From assembly GCF_000346465.2 (NCBI RefSeq), contig NC_034010.1, forward strand, positions 27,821,382 to 27,885,381: a stretch of DNA of 64,000 bases, given 5' to 3'. The notes below the pieces were generated by a model. The model saw only the letters and a list, made by a program, of their open reading frames with translations, made no database searches and was not told where the DNA came from. Below, in pieces: positions 34,191 through 47,530 of this stretch. A program made the position numbers and the translations under genes. Source of the DNA: Prunus persica. Lineage: Eukaryota > Streptophyta > Magnoliopsida > Rosales > Rosaceae. Every line of letters starts with the position of its first letter. The stretch's first letter is position 1.

Positions 34191-36467
34191 ATGGACCTGA
34201 AATCAAATCATGCTGCTCCTGTTCTCACTGATCCTACACCCTTGAGCAAGTCAAGACTTGGTGTACCTTCCAGCCTGTTACAATATTCACCTCCTGGAGC
34301 AGCTTTTTCTGCAGGTCTAATCCTAGCAATCCCTAGGAGAAAGGCTGGATTACTTGATGATGTCCGCTCTAACTCTTGGCTTGATGCTATGAAATCTTCT
34401 TCGCCTCCTCACAGAAAGATAACAAAGGATGTTAACAACGAGCCTGTGGCAAATGAGGCTGATATTGCTTATCACACTTGGATGGTAATAATTTTTTTCT
34501 ACCTGTGTGTTTCAACCCTGATTGGTTTTGACAAATTTCTAAGTTATTTATGCAGTACTCCACATCTTTCTGTCTAATCTTGCAGGTTAAGTATCCATCA
34601 GCACTTACATACTTTGAACAAATCACCAATTATGCCAAGGGCAAGAGAATAGCATTATTTCTGGATTATGATGGGACTCTTTCACCGATTGTAGATAACC
34701 CTGACTGTGCCTTTATGTCGGATGCTGTAAGAATATCTAAATAGTGTATATTTTTCGTCTAAAACTTAACCCTCTTTTTTTCTTCACTCTACTTGCTCAT
34801 CAAAGATGTATTAATCTTTGCAGATGCGCGCAGCTGTAAGAAGGGTGGCAAAACATTTCCCAACAGCAATTATTAGTGGAAGAAGCCATGACAAGGTGAT
34901 TTTTAGGTTGCGTCTTAAATGATGTCATGACATATTCTTTGGCAATCATCTGTTTGTTTATCTTTCAACCATCTTTAAGGGTGCTTTCTGAATTTGACCA
35001 CTCCATGTCCTATGCCTTATTCTTTCAGGTATATGAGTTTGTAGGACTAAAAGAACTCTATTATGCGGGTAGTCATGGGATGGACATAATGGGCCCTGGT
35101 AGACAATCTACCGCTGATGACCACAGAAATGGTTTTAGGACTAGTGACAAACAGGTAATTGACTACAAGCTCTATCTCTCTCTCATGCTCTCTCACACAC
35201 GCACACACACAAAATATACATTTGGTTTGTGTTTTTTATTTATTCTGTCCTTTTATCATTTTTGTTTGGTGAATGCAGGGTAAGGATGTTAATTTGTTCC
35301 AGCCTGCAGCTGAATTTTTACCTATGATTGGCGAGGTTAGTAAATTTCCTCTCTGCATTAGCGTGCATCCGTGCAATAACCTACAAGTTTCCTTTTCTTC
35401 TCTGTAGAAAATGACAAGATAGCGTTCTGGTTTTTATTCTTGACCAGGTTTATGAATCCCTTGTTGAAAGTACCAAAGACATTGAAGGGGCTAAAGTTGA
35501 GAATAATAAGTTCTGTGTCTCTGTACATTACCGCAATGTAGATGAGAAGGTAGTCTTTTTTAAGAGTAGTAACTTGATTCATTATGACTTTGAGGTTTTT
35601 CTTTTTTATATGAAAAATAAACTTAGCAGAGGGAGCCTTTTCTTTTGTTATTCATTTTATTTTCGTTTTATGTTTACTTATTTTTTACTTTCTCTTCAGA
35701 GTTGGCCTGCAGTTGCACAGTGTGTCCACGACGTTCTTAAAGACTACCCACGTCTCCGTTTGACTCATGGGCGGAAGGTATTCTTTAAAGCCAAAATGCA
35801 AGCTGATCTATCTTAGTTTCGGCTTTTATATTACTCTGTTGATGCTATGGTAATTCTCATTCAATCTATTTTTGTTCTGTTTCTGTGTTTGTAGGTTTTA
35901 GAGGTACGACCTATGATAAACTGGGACAAAGGGAAGGCCGTCACATTTTTACTTGAATCTCTTGGTGAGTATTTCTTTTGGTATTTCATATCTCTTGCTC
36001 TTATTAAAGTATTACGCTGAGGAAATCATAGAATTCCATCTTATTCTGTGCTACAATGAAATTTTTTTTATCAGGGTTAAGCGATTGCGAAGATGTGCTC
36101 CCAATATATATTGGAGATGACCGCACGGATGAAGATGCGTTCAAGGTAAAATCTGGAAGTGTCATTAGGAGGTGTTTTGATGGACTTGTACCAAATCAAT
36201 TGAACTAACTTAATGGGACTGTAACAGGTCTTGAGGGCAGGAAACAGAGGTTATGGCATTTTAGTCTCTGCTGTGCCCAAGGAAAGCAATGCATTTTACT
36301 CTCTCAGGGAACCCTCAGAGGTATAGCTCCCTTATGCACAGAATTTCTGAGTACTTTTGAAGTTAAAGTAACACACAGGCCCCAACTTTGATTAATTTGT
36401 GTAATTTTTGTAGGTGATGGAGTTTCTCAAGTCACTGGTGATGTGGAGGAAGTCAAGTGCTCTATAA
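34191..36467 (+). CDS. TPPA: Trehalose-6-phosphate phosphatase, TPPA type
   Basis: Eleven coding exons: 34191-34484, 34586-34726, 34824-34895, 35029-35154, 35279-35335, 35448-35549, 35700-35777, 35895-35964, 36075-36145, 36228-36320, 36414-36467. Phases close to 385 residues, the length I recall for Arabidopsis TPPA. It is a HAD-superfamily enzyme that removes phosphate from trehalose 6-phosphate, so it sets the level of that sugar signal. Catalytic motif I is DYDGT (residues 125-129), motif II is IISGR after FPTA, and the acidic metal-binding motif GDDRTDED spans about 327-334. The N-terminal extension [14 protein letters not shown] with [20 protein letters not shown] is typical of plant TPPs. 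The upstream in-frame sequence before 34191 is leader intron and is excluded. From memory TPPA is At5g51460, beside RIN3 and SKS2, as in this window. Confidence 0.96.
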
Positions 36468-39433
36468 AATACTGCATAGATTTTACATAGAAGAGATAAT
36501 CTTGACATGCTTATACGATGAAAGCAGCCTACTTATTTTAAGTTGTCTAGAAAGAAAAAAAGTATACCAACAAGAGGTTTGGGGAGCAGGCTTTGCTTGG
36601 AAGAAGACCTCGCTTTAGTCTGTGTGCTCATAGCTTCTTGCCTTTTTTGGTCGTGAAAAGCTTTGTGCCTCAATTGTAAATTCCTCTTGCCTTCATTCTT
36701 TTCTTCTTTCTTTCTGAAATGTATTAATTATTAATTCCTTCTTTTTATTTTTATTTTTCTCCACTCCTCTTGGATTTTGGTTAAAGTATAATATATCCCT
36801 CATGGGGTCATTACTTGTTGGACTTGGTGTAAAATGGGTAATTTGATTCTATGATGAGGCCCAACCAGAAAGTTTCTTTTTCTCCATAGAACTTATGTCA
36901 GGTATGGATGAAGGTGAAGAAGCACTTGTAATCAGAAGCATGAATTTGATGGGTAGTATTTTATTGTAAATGCGTAGGCCATTATTAGGCATGAAGATGT
37001 TTCTTTAACAACCATGATCAATCTCTAATTGCTGTTGCCCTTGAAACTTTTATGCTTTTTGCACCTAATTTTGTGGTGACGCATCCCTCAAAAACCCTTT
37101 ACATGGTGAGAGGAATAGAGACGGCCAGGGGACATTGCAAACAGGTACAGGGATGGGAAAAGTCCCTCCCCTCATGCGCACTGTCACAACTCTTGGAACT
37201 ACAAGGTAAAAATAAGTTGTGGATACTGCAGAGAATCCTAATAGCTGAGCTAGTGCCATATTCTTTTTGGACCTACCATTCCTTCCTTCCTCATGCAATT
37301 TTCAACACTTCCAGAAGTCAAACAAACACCGACTCTGAATGTTAGATAAAGGGTTTTGTGAGATTTTGGAACAAAGGGTTTGGTTTAACACATGATCAAG
37401 ATCCGGTGATTGATAGATAGATAGATAGATACTGTTATATATTTACGTGAGATTTGGGGCAAATCAGACAGGTCCACATGTTCCCATGTTCCTTCGTTTC
37501 ATGGTATTTCAAATTCGTTGTAGATCCGTGTCGTCGTTACATCCCATGCACATACCCAACAGTAACTGCAATAATCAACTAGCTAATGTTTTTTGTATAT
37601 TTTGTATATCTGTTTATTTGCTTCATCTAAATTTTTTGAGCTCATACGTCATTTCTACTGCGTCATTATCATCAAACATAGCTGAACTCTTACCTCTCCT
37701 CCTCAGTAAATAAGAAACAGTAATTCTGTTTTCTTTTTCTTGTTCTTTTTCTGTTGGGAGAAACAAACGAACGAACCAAATATGTTTGCTTGATTATTTG
37801 TATTATAAAGTACCATATCCAGCACCCAATCGACTTGTTGTCATCCTTAAATGAACCAAACTTATTTACTTGATGATTTGTATAATAATCTTGACTCTAC
37901 GAATCAATCCGTTGTCTCTCTTTCCTTTGCACCTCACCGTTCATTTCCGCACTCTGAACTCCCACCACATTACACATAATATTATATTTGCAATTTGTTC
38001 CGTTTCCTTTATTTTTTGTCTTTGGCCCTTTGAATTATTATCTGGGTTTTTTGGCCTTGCAATTATTATCAAGTTGTTATCCATCATAATTTATTGGTAT
38101 GTTCATCATCTATCCGGTATCCCAAACTGCGTGATACTCCGGCAGCCACGTTTTTTGATGTGGACCCTTCGACAACCCTCTTTTCTATAACTGTTTCCAC
38201 CTTTTCTTTCTTTTTCATCAATTTCCTTTTTGTTTTTCCTATTGCATTATTCATCATTTTATTTTAATATTCTTTTATAAAATTGGAGCATGTTTTTTGA
38301 GTTCAAATTCCATAAAGTTTTGTTGACACCATCATCATCATGCTTAAACAAATCACTCGCGTTTTTATTTTCTTAATTTCCTGGTCCGCATCATATTTTA
38401 GTTTGAACTTATAACCCAAGTTTTTTCTGTGGACTTGGGCACCATGTCATGTGATCTCCATGTGCACGTCTCTTTTATGCGAAAAAGAATTGTCACAATT
38501 TGTTGTCGTATTTGTGAAATGTACGACACCAAGTCAAGACTCAAGACTCAATATATTATTACAAGAATAATTTGCTTTACGTACAATTTTCATCTTCGAA
38601 TTTCTTGGCCATGTCATTATTATAGATCGAATGCATTATTTGTATTATTTTAAAAATAAATAAAAAGTCGATCGTATGAATTGAGAACTAACCAATAACT
38701 CTTTTATGAGCAAAAAACTACTAACAAAAACTTGTAAATATGTAATTTACTTATTGCCAAACTTGCGGTGAAAAGGAAGATGTAAAAAAACAAGTGCCTA
38801 ACCAAAATACCATCTCCTTTTTACCACGACTAACCTAATGAAGGATGAAGGATTAACCAGCATACTGTGTGATGTGATCTCCAACATCTTAAATCTCCTG
38901 TTTAGCATGACTAACCTAACTAATTAGGAAGTTTGGGATGGCACCTTTTTTGGAAGGCCAACTAATCGTTTTAATTTTCACATGCCCAACTAATTTGTCG
39001 AAGTCCACATCTGGGGGGCAAACCGTCCCCACTCTTGCAAAGAGGCTAACAACGACATGCCTAAATTGACTCCTCTTGCTATAGGGATTACAAACAAGTT
39101 AATTTACAATTTCCCGGTCACACAAGGATCATTAAACCCTTTTTTAGGTTAATTATACGAAACTTACTAACTTGATTGTCAAAGGATTCTTGACCAACAA
39201 CACCACATTGATACCATACCTCGTTACTTTAAGGACTTGCTTTATTTGAAATTTTGTTACTAGATTTGGTTTTTCCACACAAATTACTTATAAAATAATA
39301 AAATATATTTATTTTCACTTTCGGGAAAGACGTTTCAAGTTTGAATCCTACCCAAAAAAGGGTTGGATGATTAGCGTATATATAAATGGAGAATACAACC
39401 CATTAACACTTGTATTGTACCTGCATTAATAAA

Positions 39434-39436
<3 letters not shown>
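36468..39436. other. Intergenic between TPPA and invertase
   Basis: TPPA 3' UTR first, then AT-rich DNA. A short (GATA)n run lies at about 37412-37430. No gene, RNA or delimited transposon supported. Confidence 0.4.

Positions 39437-39473
<37 letters not shown>
39437..39473. repeat. (CT)n microsatellite
   Basis: About 18 uninterrupted CT units, 190 bp upstream of the invertase start codon and 120 bp upstream of its TATA-like box. Confidence 0.95.
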
Positions 39474-39477
<4 letters not shown>

Positions 39478-39594
39478 GGACAACCACCAATCTCCATGCT
39501 TATGTCTCAATACCAATAACCCATATACTACAAAGCCTACAAGCCTTTGCTGAGATCTACAACTTAGATGGGCTTCTGATTCTCCCTCATTCTC

Positions 39595-39602
39595 TATTTA
39601 AA
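39595..39602 (+). promoter_or_regulatory. TATA box of the vacuolar invertase gene
   Basis: TATTTAAA 63 bp upstream of the start codon at 39665, with a pyrimidine-rich CTTCTCTCTC stretch between that may hold the transcription start. Confidence 0.5.
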
Positions 39603-39664
39603 CCCCATTGAATTTATTATCAACACACTCTTCTCTCTCAAACCCCACTTGCAGATAGACCGAT

Positions 39665-42600
39665 ATGGACACCAACACTACTTCCTATACTCCCTTGCCC
39701 GGAGACCCCTTCCTCTCCGGACCTCCGGCTACTCCACGGAGACCCTTGAAGGGTTTTGCCGTGATCTTTGCCGCCGTCATTTTTCTCATGTCCTTGGTCG
39801 CATTAATCATCAATCAAGGCCCACCCCAACAAGATAGTCACCACCATAAAAAACAGTCAGCTTCTACTGCTTCATCAGAGACGACGTCGTATTCAAGACT
39901 GCCTAGAGGAATAGCACAAGGAGTCTCAGCCAAATCCAACCCATCTTTTTCCGACGAAGCTTCTTATAATTGGACCAATGCCATGTTTTCTTGGCAAAGA
40001 ACAGCCTTCCATTTTCAACCAGAACGTAATTGGATGAATGGTAGGTACACTCACAGCTTTTATTTTATTTTATTTTATTTTTCTATTTTTATTCTTCTTT
40101 CTTTTTCTAGCACAAGGTCTCAATTAAGTACTAAGTTCAATGATTTATTTCATATTTTTGAATTCCTTTTGACTAATATAATCAATGGTAGGTTAGATAC
40201 GTCTCCATGATTAACTTTCTGAATTTGACATCATTCCAAATATGCTTTTGGATTTGTTTCTTCTATGTTCCTTATTATTGTTTTATATGAGACTAATCAA
40301 ATTTCTTTTCATCTTCCAACGTTGTTTTTTCTTTGGCTGCTGCTTTCTCCTACTGCAGATCCTAATGGTAAGTTCTTGTGAAAACTCATTATTTACTTCT
40401 TTTTTTCTTTATATTTACAGCACTTGAGTTTTGTGTTACCTTTTTTTGGGTTTGTAATTATAAATTAAACCATCTTTTAAATTTGTCAACGAGACTTGCA
40501 GACTAGAGATCTCAAATTCAAATCTACATGACATATTGATTGTGTGTGTGAGAAACACCCTCCGGTGCAGTTTACTCCTTTTTATTTCCTACTTTATATC
40601 AAAACATTAACTAATGCAAATTGCATGCCTCACGTGTTCTATTGCTGTCCATTAGGTTGGCCCTTTTCTGCAAAGGCCTTGCCCATATTATCCGTTAGGT
40701 TGCCCTTTTTATTTATCTTTTCGCATTACCAAAAATTTGTGATGCATACAGCTTATATATTTATAATAAATTTCTTTTTGTATGATAAACTAAAAACTAA
40801 TTACCACTTTCGTAAGAGGTAAAAGCTAGAGAATTTTACTATTATACTCAACTAGCCTCTCTGCATGCGCTTCCGCGCTTGCGAGAGGCATTTTTTTTTA
40901 AAATTTTTAAATTTTAGACTTAAAAAGTGTTCCATAAAAATAGGATCCATTATTTTTTATTTAATTTTAATTTTTTTATAAAAAGTGTGAATTTACCATA
41001 TTATCCTCATTTAATTAATAAGTTTTGTTCTTAATGTTTGCATTAACTAAGGATATTTTCTAGTATTTTGAATGTTTCACCATTTTCAGCCTTTTGCTTT
41101 ATATATATAGATATACGTGACACACCAAAAACAATAAGAGGTAAAAACTAAGCATTAATAATAGAATGGTCACACCAAAAACAATGGAATCCCATCCAAA
41201 CATTGTTGCTTTATGAGTTGTGGCCAATGGACTGCACATTCAGGGGCCCACCTTTACCCACTTAATCCCCAATCAAACTTCGCCACTTGGCACACATGAG
41301 GGCCACAATGATTTTAGACAGATGTGGCTCTTTCTAGATGTGATTTTAAAAAAAAACAGTTGTTAGTCTTTTTTTGGGTCAAAGTAATTTTTTGGTTTTG
41401 ATAGATGTGATTTGTCCAATAAATTTAGCCATCTGCCCCCGTCTACGTGGAAAATACGGTACACCCACCATTCAAAGCATGGACTCGGAGTTGGGTGCTT
41501 GTTTGCTGACATCATCTATCTTGTGCTCTTCAGTATTGATCTTATTATAATTTAATTACAATCAATTAATCAAATTAATCGTTTGTGTAGGTCCAATGTT
41601 TTACAAGGGATGGTATCACCTGTTCTACCAGTACAACCCGGACTCTGCTGTGTGGGGCAACATCACGTGGGGCCACGCCGTATCAATAGACCTGATCCAC
41701 TGGCTCTACCTCCCGCTCGCGATGGTCCCCGATCGATGGTTCGATGCCAACGGCGTGTGGACCGGGTCTTCGACCATCCTACCCGATGGCCAAATCGTAA
41801 TACTATACACCGGCAGCACCAATGAGTCTGTGCAAGTACAAAATCTTGCCTACCCTGCCAACCTATCTGATCCCCTCCTCCTCCATTGGGTCAAGTACTC
41901 GGGTAACCCGGTCCTAACTGCCCCACCCGGAATTGGATCTACGGATTTCCGTGACCCGACAACCGCGTGGATTGGGCCCGATGGCCTATGGCGAATTACC
42001 CTCGGGTCAAAGGTCAATAAAACTGGCATTTCAATTGTCTACACCACCGCTAATTTTATAGACTACGAGCTATTGGAGGGGGTTTTGCATGCGGTCCCGG
42101 GTACGGGCATGTGGGAGTGCGTGGACTTTTACCCGGTTTCTATAAACGGGTCCAAGGGTTTGGAGACGTCCGCTAATGGCCCGGGAGTTAAGCACGTGCT
42201 GAAGGCCAGTTTGGATGATAAGAAAATGGATTACTACGCAATTGGGACTTACTTTGTAGAGAACAATACGTGGATACCTGATGACCCGAAAATAGATGTG
42301 GGTATCGGGTTGAAGTACGACTATGGGAGATACTATGCATCAAAGACATTTTATGACCAGAACAAGGAGAGAAGGATCCTGCTTGGTTGGATCAATGAAA
42401 CTGATACCGAAACTGATGACTTGGAAAAAGGCTGGTCCTCCCTTCAGACCATTCCTAGGGTTGTGCTGTTTGACAATGCAACTGGAACCAATTTGCTTCA
42501 ATGGCCAGTGGAAGAGATTGAAGACTTGAGATTAAACACTACAGAGTTTAGCGATGTCTTGGTTGAGGCAGGGACGGTTGTGCCGCTTGATATTGGAACA

Positions 42601-43403
42601 GCTACGCAGGTTTGTCTAAGAATATGTAATCTTTGTTATATACATAATAATCATCATAATTTTTTCCTAATTTCTAACGTATCTTTTTCTTGGTTGCAAA
42701 TATGGACAGCTGGACATATTGGTCGACTTTGAAATACAAGTATTGGAAACAGAGTGTGTAAATGGGAATGGCAGTGTAGGTTGCGGTGATGGGGCTACAG
42801 ATAGGAGCACATTGGGACCATTTGGCATTTTGGTCCTTGCAGACGAGACTCTTTCTGAGCTAACCCCTGTTTATTTCCGAGTTTCCAACTCCACCGATGG
42901 GGATGTCACGACTTATTTCTGCGCCGACGAAACAAGGTTTTGCATCTTTAATCAATGTTAAGATTGCCCATCAAATTAATCTTACAAACAATAACATGTT
43001 GGCTTTTGATGCAGATCTTCTAAGGCTCCTGAAGTCTACAAAACAGTTTATGGAGGCCAGGTTCCTGTGTTGGATGGTGAAACATATTCTGCTAGAGTAT
43101 TGGTAACAATTTCTCTGCTTACCAAGTTCATATTTGTTGAAAATCAAAAAGGGGTTGTTGAAATTGTGATCATTTTCTAAATTTGGGAGTTGAATGTTGC
43201 AGGTTGATCATTCAATTGTGGAAAGCTTTGCACAAGGAGGTAGGACAGTGATTGCGTCGCGGATTTATCCAACGGAAGCAATCTATGGAGCAGCAAGGCT
43301 ATTTTTGTTCAACAATGCAACTGGAGTGAATGTCAAGGCCACCCTCAAGATATGGGAACTCAATTCTGCCTTCATTCATCCTTTCCCATTAGACCAGATT
43401 TGA
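39665..43403 (+). CDS. VIN: Vacuolar acid invertase (beta-fructofuranosidase, GH32)
   Basis: Six exons: 39665-40040, 40359-40367, 41591-42609, 42710-42936, 43015-43102, 43203-43403; phases close to 639 residues. It splits sucrose into glucose and fructose in the vacuole. The N-terminus is cytosolic and proline-rich ([12 protein letters not shown]), followed by a single membrane anchor (about residues 30-50) and a His/Lys/Ser-rich spacer, as in vacuolar precursors. The catalytic NDPNG spans 125-129 and is split over three exons, with the 9-nt exon 2 encoding DPN. FRDP is at 248-251 and WECVD at 303-307; Val in WECVD marks the vacuolar rather than cell-wall class (Pro). Several N-glycosylation sites are present. 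The C-terminal beta-sandwich includes [13 protein letters not shown]. In Arabidopsis, vacuolar invertases lie near VND4 and VND5, matching the VND gene downstream here. Confidence 0.97.
40855..41116. mobile_element. Possible small repeat element with terminal hairpin, in invertase intron 2
   Basis: An imperfect 35-bp hairpin (40855-40889) with GCCTCTC and GAGAGGC arms and a GC-rich loop stands out in AT-rich intron DNA. It is followed by A/T-rich sequence and a TATATATATAGATA end near 41102-41112. Looks like a repeat-family terminus, but no target duplication was found. Confidence 0.3.
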
Positions 43404-45724
43404 TCAGTCACAGTAAATTAAGGAATTCTTGCAGCAGAGCAAAGCCAGTTGATTAATCAAATCTATTGCCGCAAATCTCCTTCGTTAGGATCATAAATTT
43501 TGTGGCAAGCAAATGCCAAGTGAGCGTCATTGTTATTTAAACCTTTTTTTTTTCCTTGTTTGGGTTGTACCATTCAGTTTGTAGTTAGGCATGCCCTTCA
43601 GCCATATCTGTTGATTCAAGTTCCTATAGTAATAAATTAATGAAGTTAAAATTTTGCTCATTGAACTGAAAATTCCTCTTGATTTTCCATGTCCTGCAAA
43701 ATTAGGACGGCCAGAGTCTGAATATGCATAAGGGCAAAAGAAATCATTCCAACTTGTTATCAATGTACATTATTTGTTCTTTCAAGAGTCCATAACAAGC
43801 ACTTGTTACGAGGAATACTGTGTCTGATTTCGAAGTGTGTAGATATATTGTGAGTCCCATCTAGGAATGGGATTCAAATACATCAACGGCTATGAATCAA
43901 TCACGTACCCAAGTTCCAACCGACCCTAGCATCTTCCGTTGTAATACTAAGTTAGTTTGACAAATTTTCCAGATTGGGCCTATGCGTGTTGTATTGGGCT
44001 AGAAAAGGCAGGGTTGGAGTCAAAATGACAGCCACATGTAATTGAGCCATATGGGTTTCTTTTTGGACTGAGGAACCAACCAAGCCAACCACATGTGATG
44101 ATGCTTAGTTTAATTCAATTTTACTACTCCTACACATACATGACTAGCCATTCGACCGTTAGTCCTTTTTTTAAATTAAAAAAAAACTCCTGATGTAAGT
44201 TTTAAAATTGTGAAGCATATTTGACTTTTATTTCCTATGCTGCATCTTTTTGGCCGCATCAATGCAGCCAGATACTCATCCCTGAAAAAGAAAGATGCAG
44301 CAGTTTCTGCTTAATTTATGGATCATGGCTAATTCTAAAGTATTATTAATTAATCTTTTAGGTTTTTGAATGGAAGCCTGCCCCTATGTATAAATTTGTT
44401 AATATAATGCTCTGTCTTCTACGTTTGTCATTGCATTCTTATCCATAAGCTTTTATCTTTGTTTCTTATATAGTTTTGTATTGGTTCCATGTTCTTATGT
44501 TATCAAGAGTTTTGTTCCGGAGTAGAATTTCAATGTCCATATGGAAGATAGGCATTTAATTAGGAATGTACTTTTGAACTACCACAAATTTGAATCAATC
44601 AACCGGCTTCATATGCCAATAGAGTCTTAAAAGGTTTCTTAGAATCTCGGGTATAAAAAAAGATGTATAAAAAGTTTGTGAAGTTTACACAACCACAATG
44701 TAGTCCAATGATCGTAACTGTCTATATATAAATAATACTTCAAGGATCTTTCTCTTCAAGATATGCATCGTCTAAACTCGAAGTTGTTTAGTCATCGATT
44801 ATGTGCAGTACACATGTACGATATACTAACTCAATTGCAAAATTTTGTAGAGTCATATACTTGTAAAAGCTGAAAGACATGTCCCTTTTACTTGGTTAAA
44901 TAAGACTAGGTCGCTTTTTATTGAAAGATTGTTGTTATTTGTCCTTGTAGGTTGTACTCTCTTTTATTCAAAATGTCCGAGGACTTTGTGTTAATGTCAT
45001 TTTATTCTATGCGTATGCGTGGATGCAGGCTTCTTTTGCTTTTCATTATTATTATTTTGTTGCAAGCCATGTGCAAGTTAGTTGCTTCCTGCCAACCCCC
45101 AGGATATAAAATTAAGCAAAGGACAAGTTTTCTTCTTCTTTATATTATCTTAGGCAATACAGTCCATTTGGTTTTTTAATATTAAAAAATCGCAATTCAA
45201 ATCGCTAATTTTTTATATATATAAATAAATAATAAAAAAGGAGAGAATTGAACTAGTATTGTCCCAGTTGCCTATTTTGTGTGTCCATGCACATGGTTAG
45301 TAAGACTTGATCACAAATTATTAGTGGCACACCAAACTTATTAACACTCTCATTCAATTGGACCAATTGACAGGCATATCATTTTCCCAACAACAACCTC
45401 ATTATCAACTTAATTACATCACAACTTTGTCAAATTCTCATTAATCATTATTGTCTCCAGACCCATATTTGTCCACTTACGGTTGCCGCCACTTTAAGCT
45501 CTTCAGACCCATAATTAATTTCTGAAATGAAAAATAAAAGAATTTTATAGTAATAGTCAAAACAAATGTGATACAAGGAATGGAACAAGCCGCTCTCCAT
45601 ATCAATTTTGGATTCTATTGCCACATGCTCATGCTGCTGCCACAAAACCTTAACCCTCACGAAAACTCCACCAAACCAACCTCTATTTTTCAAAACATAT
45701 AAATATTTAATATATGCATATATG
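43404..45724. other. Intergenic downstream of invertase
   Basis: Invertase 3' UTR, then AT-rich DNA with no supported gene or RNA. Confidence 0.4.
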
Positions 45725-45835
45725 GACTTAGCCAAGTTGCATGGTTCAAGTGGATATACTTCTCATTTGTACCCGAATTCGAATCTCTATCGTAATTTAA
45801 ATTATATTAAAATATAAAATCTTTTATATAAATAA
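45725..45835 (+). mobile_element. tRNA-derived SINE-like fragment
   Basis: An A-box-like GCATGGTTCAAGTGG (45740-45754) and a B-box-like GAATTCGAATCTC (45775-45787) are spaced as in tRNA genes, followed by an AT-rich tail ending in an A run. Not an intact tRNA. Family unknown. Confidence 0.4.
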
Positions 45836-47530
45836 AAAAAAATTAATATACACAAATGCGTTGTTTGAAATTTATTAATAAAGTACAGAATCTATACCAA
45901 ACAAATGTGAAGTGAAAATCAAGTTTAAGGATATGCACATTACTGCTCCGTTTGAATATGTTAATAAACCCCTTAATTAATATATGCAATGTATCTCATA
46001 AAAAAAGATATGGATCTTTTACTCTGATTTTCTCTGTCATGATTTGTTTGACTTTTATTCTCTATATGTCACCTCAATAAAATTTAATTTAAAGAATATA
46101 AAATGAACACATCATCCTTAAAATAACTAAAAACATAACAAAAGGGAAATAGTACAATAAGGATTTTTGATTGAGGTCAGACAAATTTGGGTAAGAAAAC
46201 CCCTATTTTTCTCAAAAAAGAAAGAAGATTATAATTGTTGTAAATTTAAAAAAATTGATGACCCCGTTAATGGCATGGAGAATAAATTGCCATATCAACC
46301 AGATCATGCCACCTCAGCAACGAGTTGTCCATCTCAATAATGTTTTTAACTTTTTAGAAAATCATTCAAATGAAGGAAAACAACGGTGGAATAGTAAACC
46401 GTGTAATCTGCGTGTTCTGCTTCAGTGGGGACGTGGACAACCAATAACAAAATAAAATCACAGTCAGCGAATTAGGGTGGGGCCTGAAGCCGTGCATGTT
46501 GTGGCTTTTTCAGAGATGAGAACGTTAGAAAATCTGAGCGAGCGCGAGACGCCGAAAATTGTGCCTTTGTGTTAGTGGGCCAGCGGCTCTGTGGACTCTC
46601 CTTTGCTGTCAACTATATTTTGATTCGCCGTCCCGCTCGTCACCGCCAACACCCGGTAAATCAGACAATATATTGTGTATATATATGTAAATTTTGTTTT
46701 TTATGCTTACGTATTTTCTTCAAAATCAAATAATATTCGTTTGTGATTCTGTTTTCCCAAAGGAAAAAAAAATCAAATCAATATTAGGAATGAATTAGCC
46801 TTTTCCCATCATCTTGTTAATTTTTTTTTGTTAATTAAATATATTCTAAAGGAAGGCCCTCGTGTCCCTTAAGGATATTCTAATGATTTGAAGCTATACA
46901 CACACGCACGCATATATATTGAATACAAACGATAGTTTAAATTATAAGAAAATTTTATATTTTTATATGAGAGTTTAGGTTCCAAGTCATGTGAAGAAGA
47001 TCGCATTTTAGAATCTAATTAAAAAATTGACTGTTGCATAACCTTTTGTTATATGCTAACTCTTGTATTTTATAACCAAAAAAATGTCACTACCATGTCA
47101 AATTATTGGTTAAATTCAAAGGTTATGATAAATCCGAAAATATTTTTATTTATGGTATTTTTTAGCACGAAAGATTTTGTTTTTATGGTCTGGAAAAAAT
47201 AAAATTCAATTGATAAATAAATAGAAACTGAACCGGTTGAGGCAGTCACCTGTCACCGTCCTAAATATATGCGCATTAGGCCAAAATTTTCGATGAACGG
47301 AGTGGTTATAGCATGATACAGTGCGTGACTCATAGCCTTCTCCATTCTTCTCTTACAGACTAAGAAGAAGAAAAAACTTCCTCCCGTTTTCACACTCAAC
47401 CTTCGTTTTTGCTCACTCTATTTCTCTCTCCTGCTTTGATAATGTAAAAGAAGTTCTCCAAATCCGAAAAATCGTCTTTGATTTCACAGAAGCATACACT
47501 CATACATATAGTTTTCTGTTTCAGACGCTC
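45836..47530. other. Intergenic, SKS upstream region
   Basis: AT-rich; the last ~200 bp are C/T-rich and probably the SKS promoter and leader. No gene supported. Confidence 0.4.

Noticed and set aside
39331..39400. tRNA B-box-like GTTTGAATCCTA
   Set aside because: No matching A box or stem pairing found; too weak to call a tRNA or SINE.
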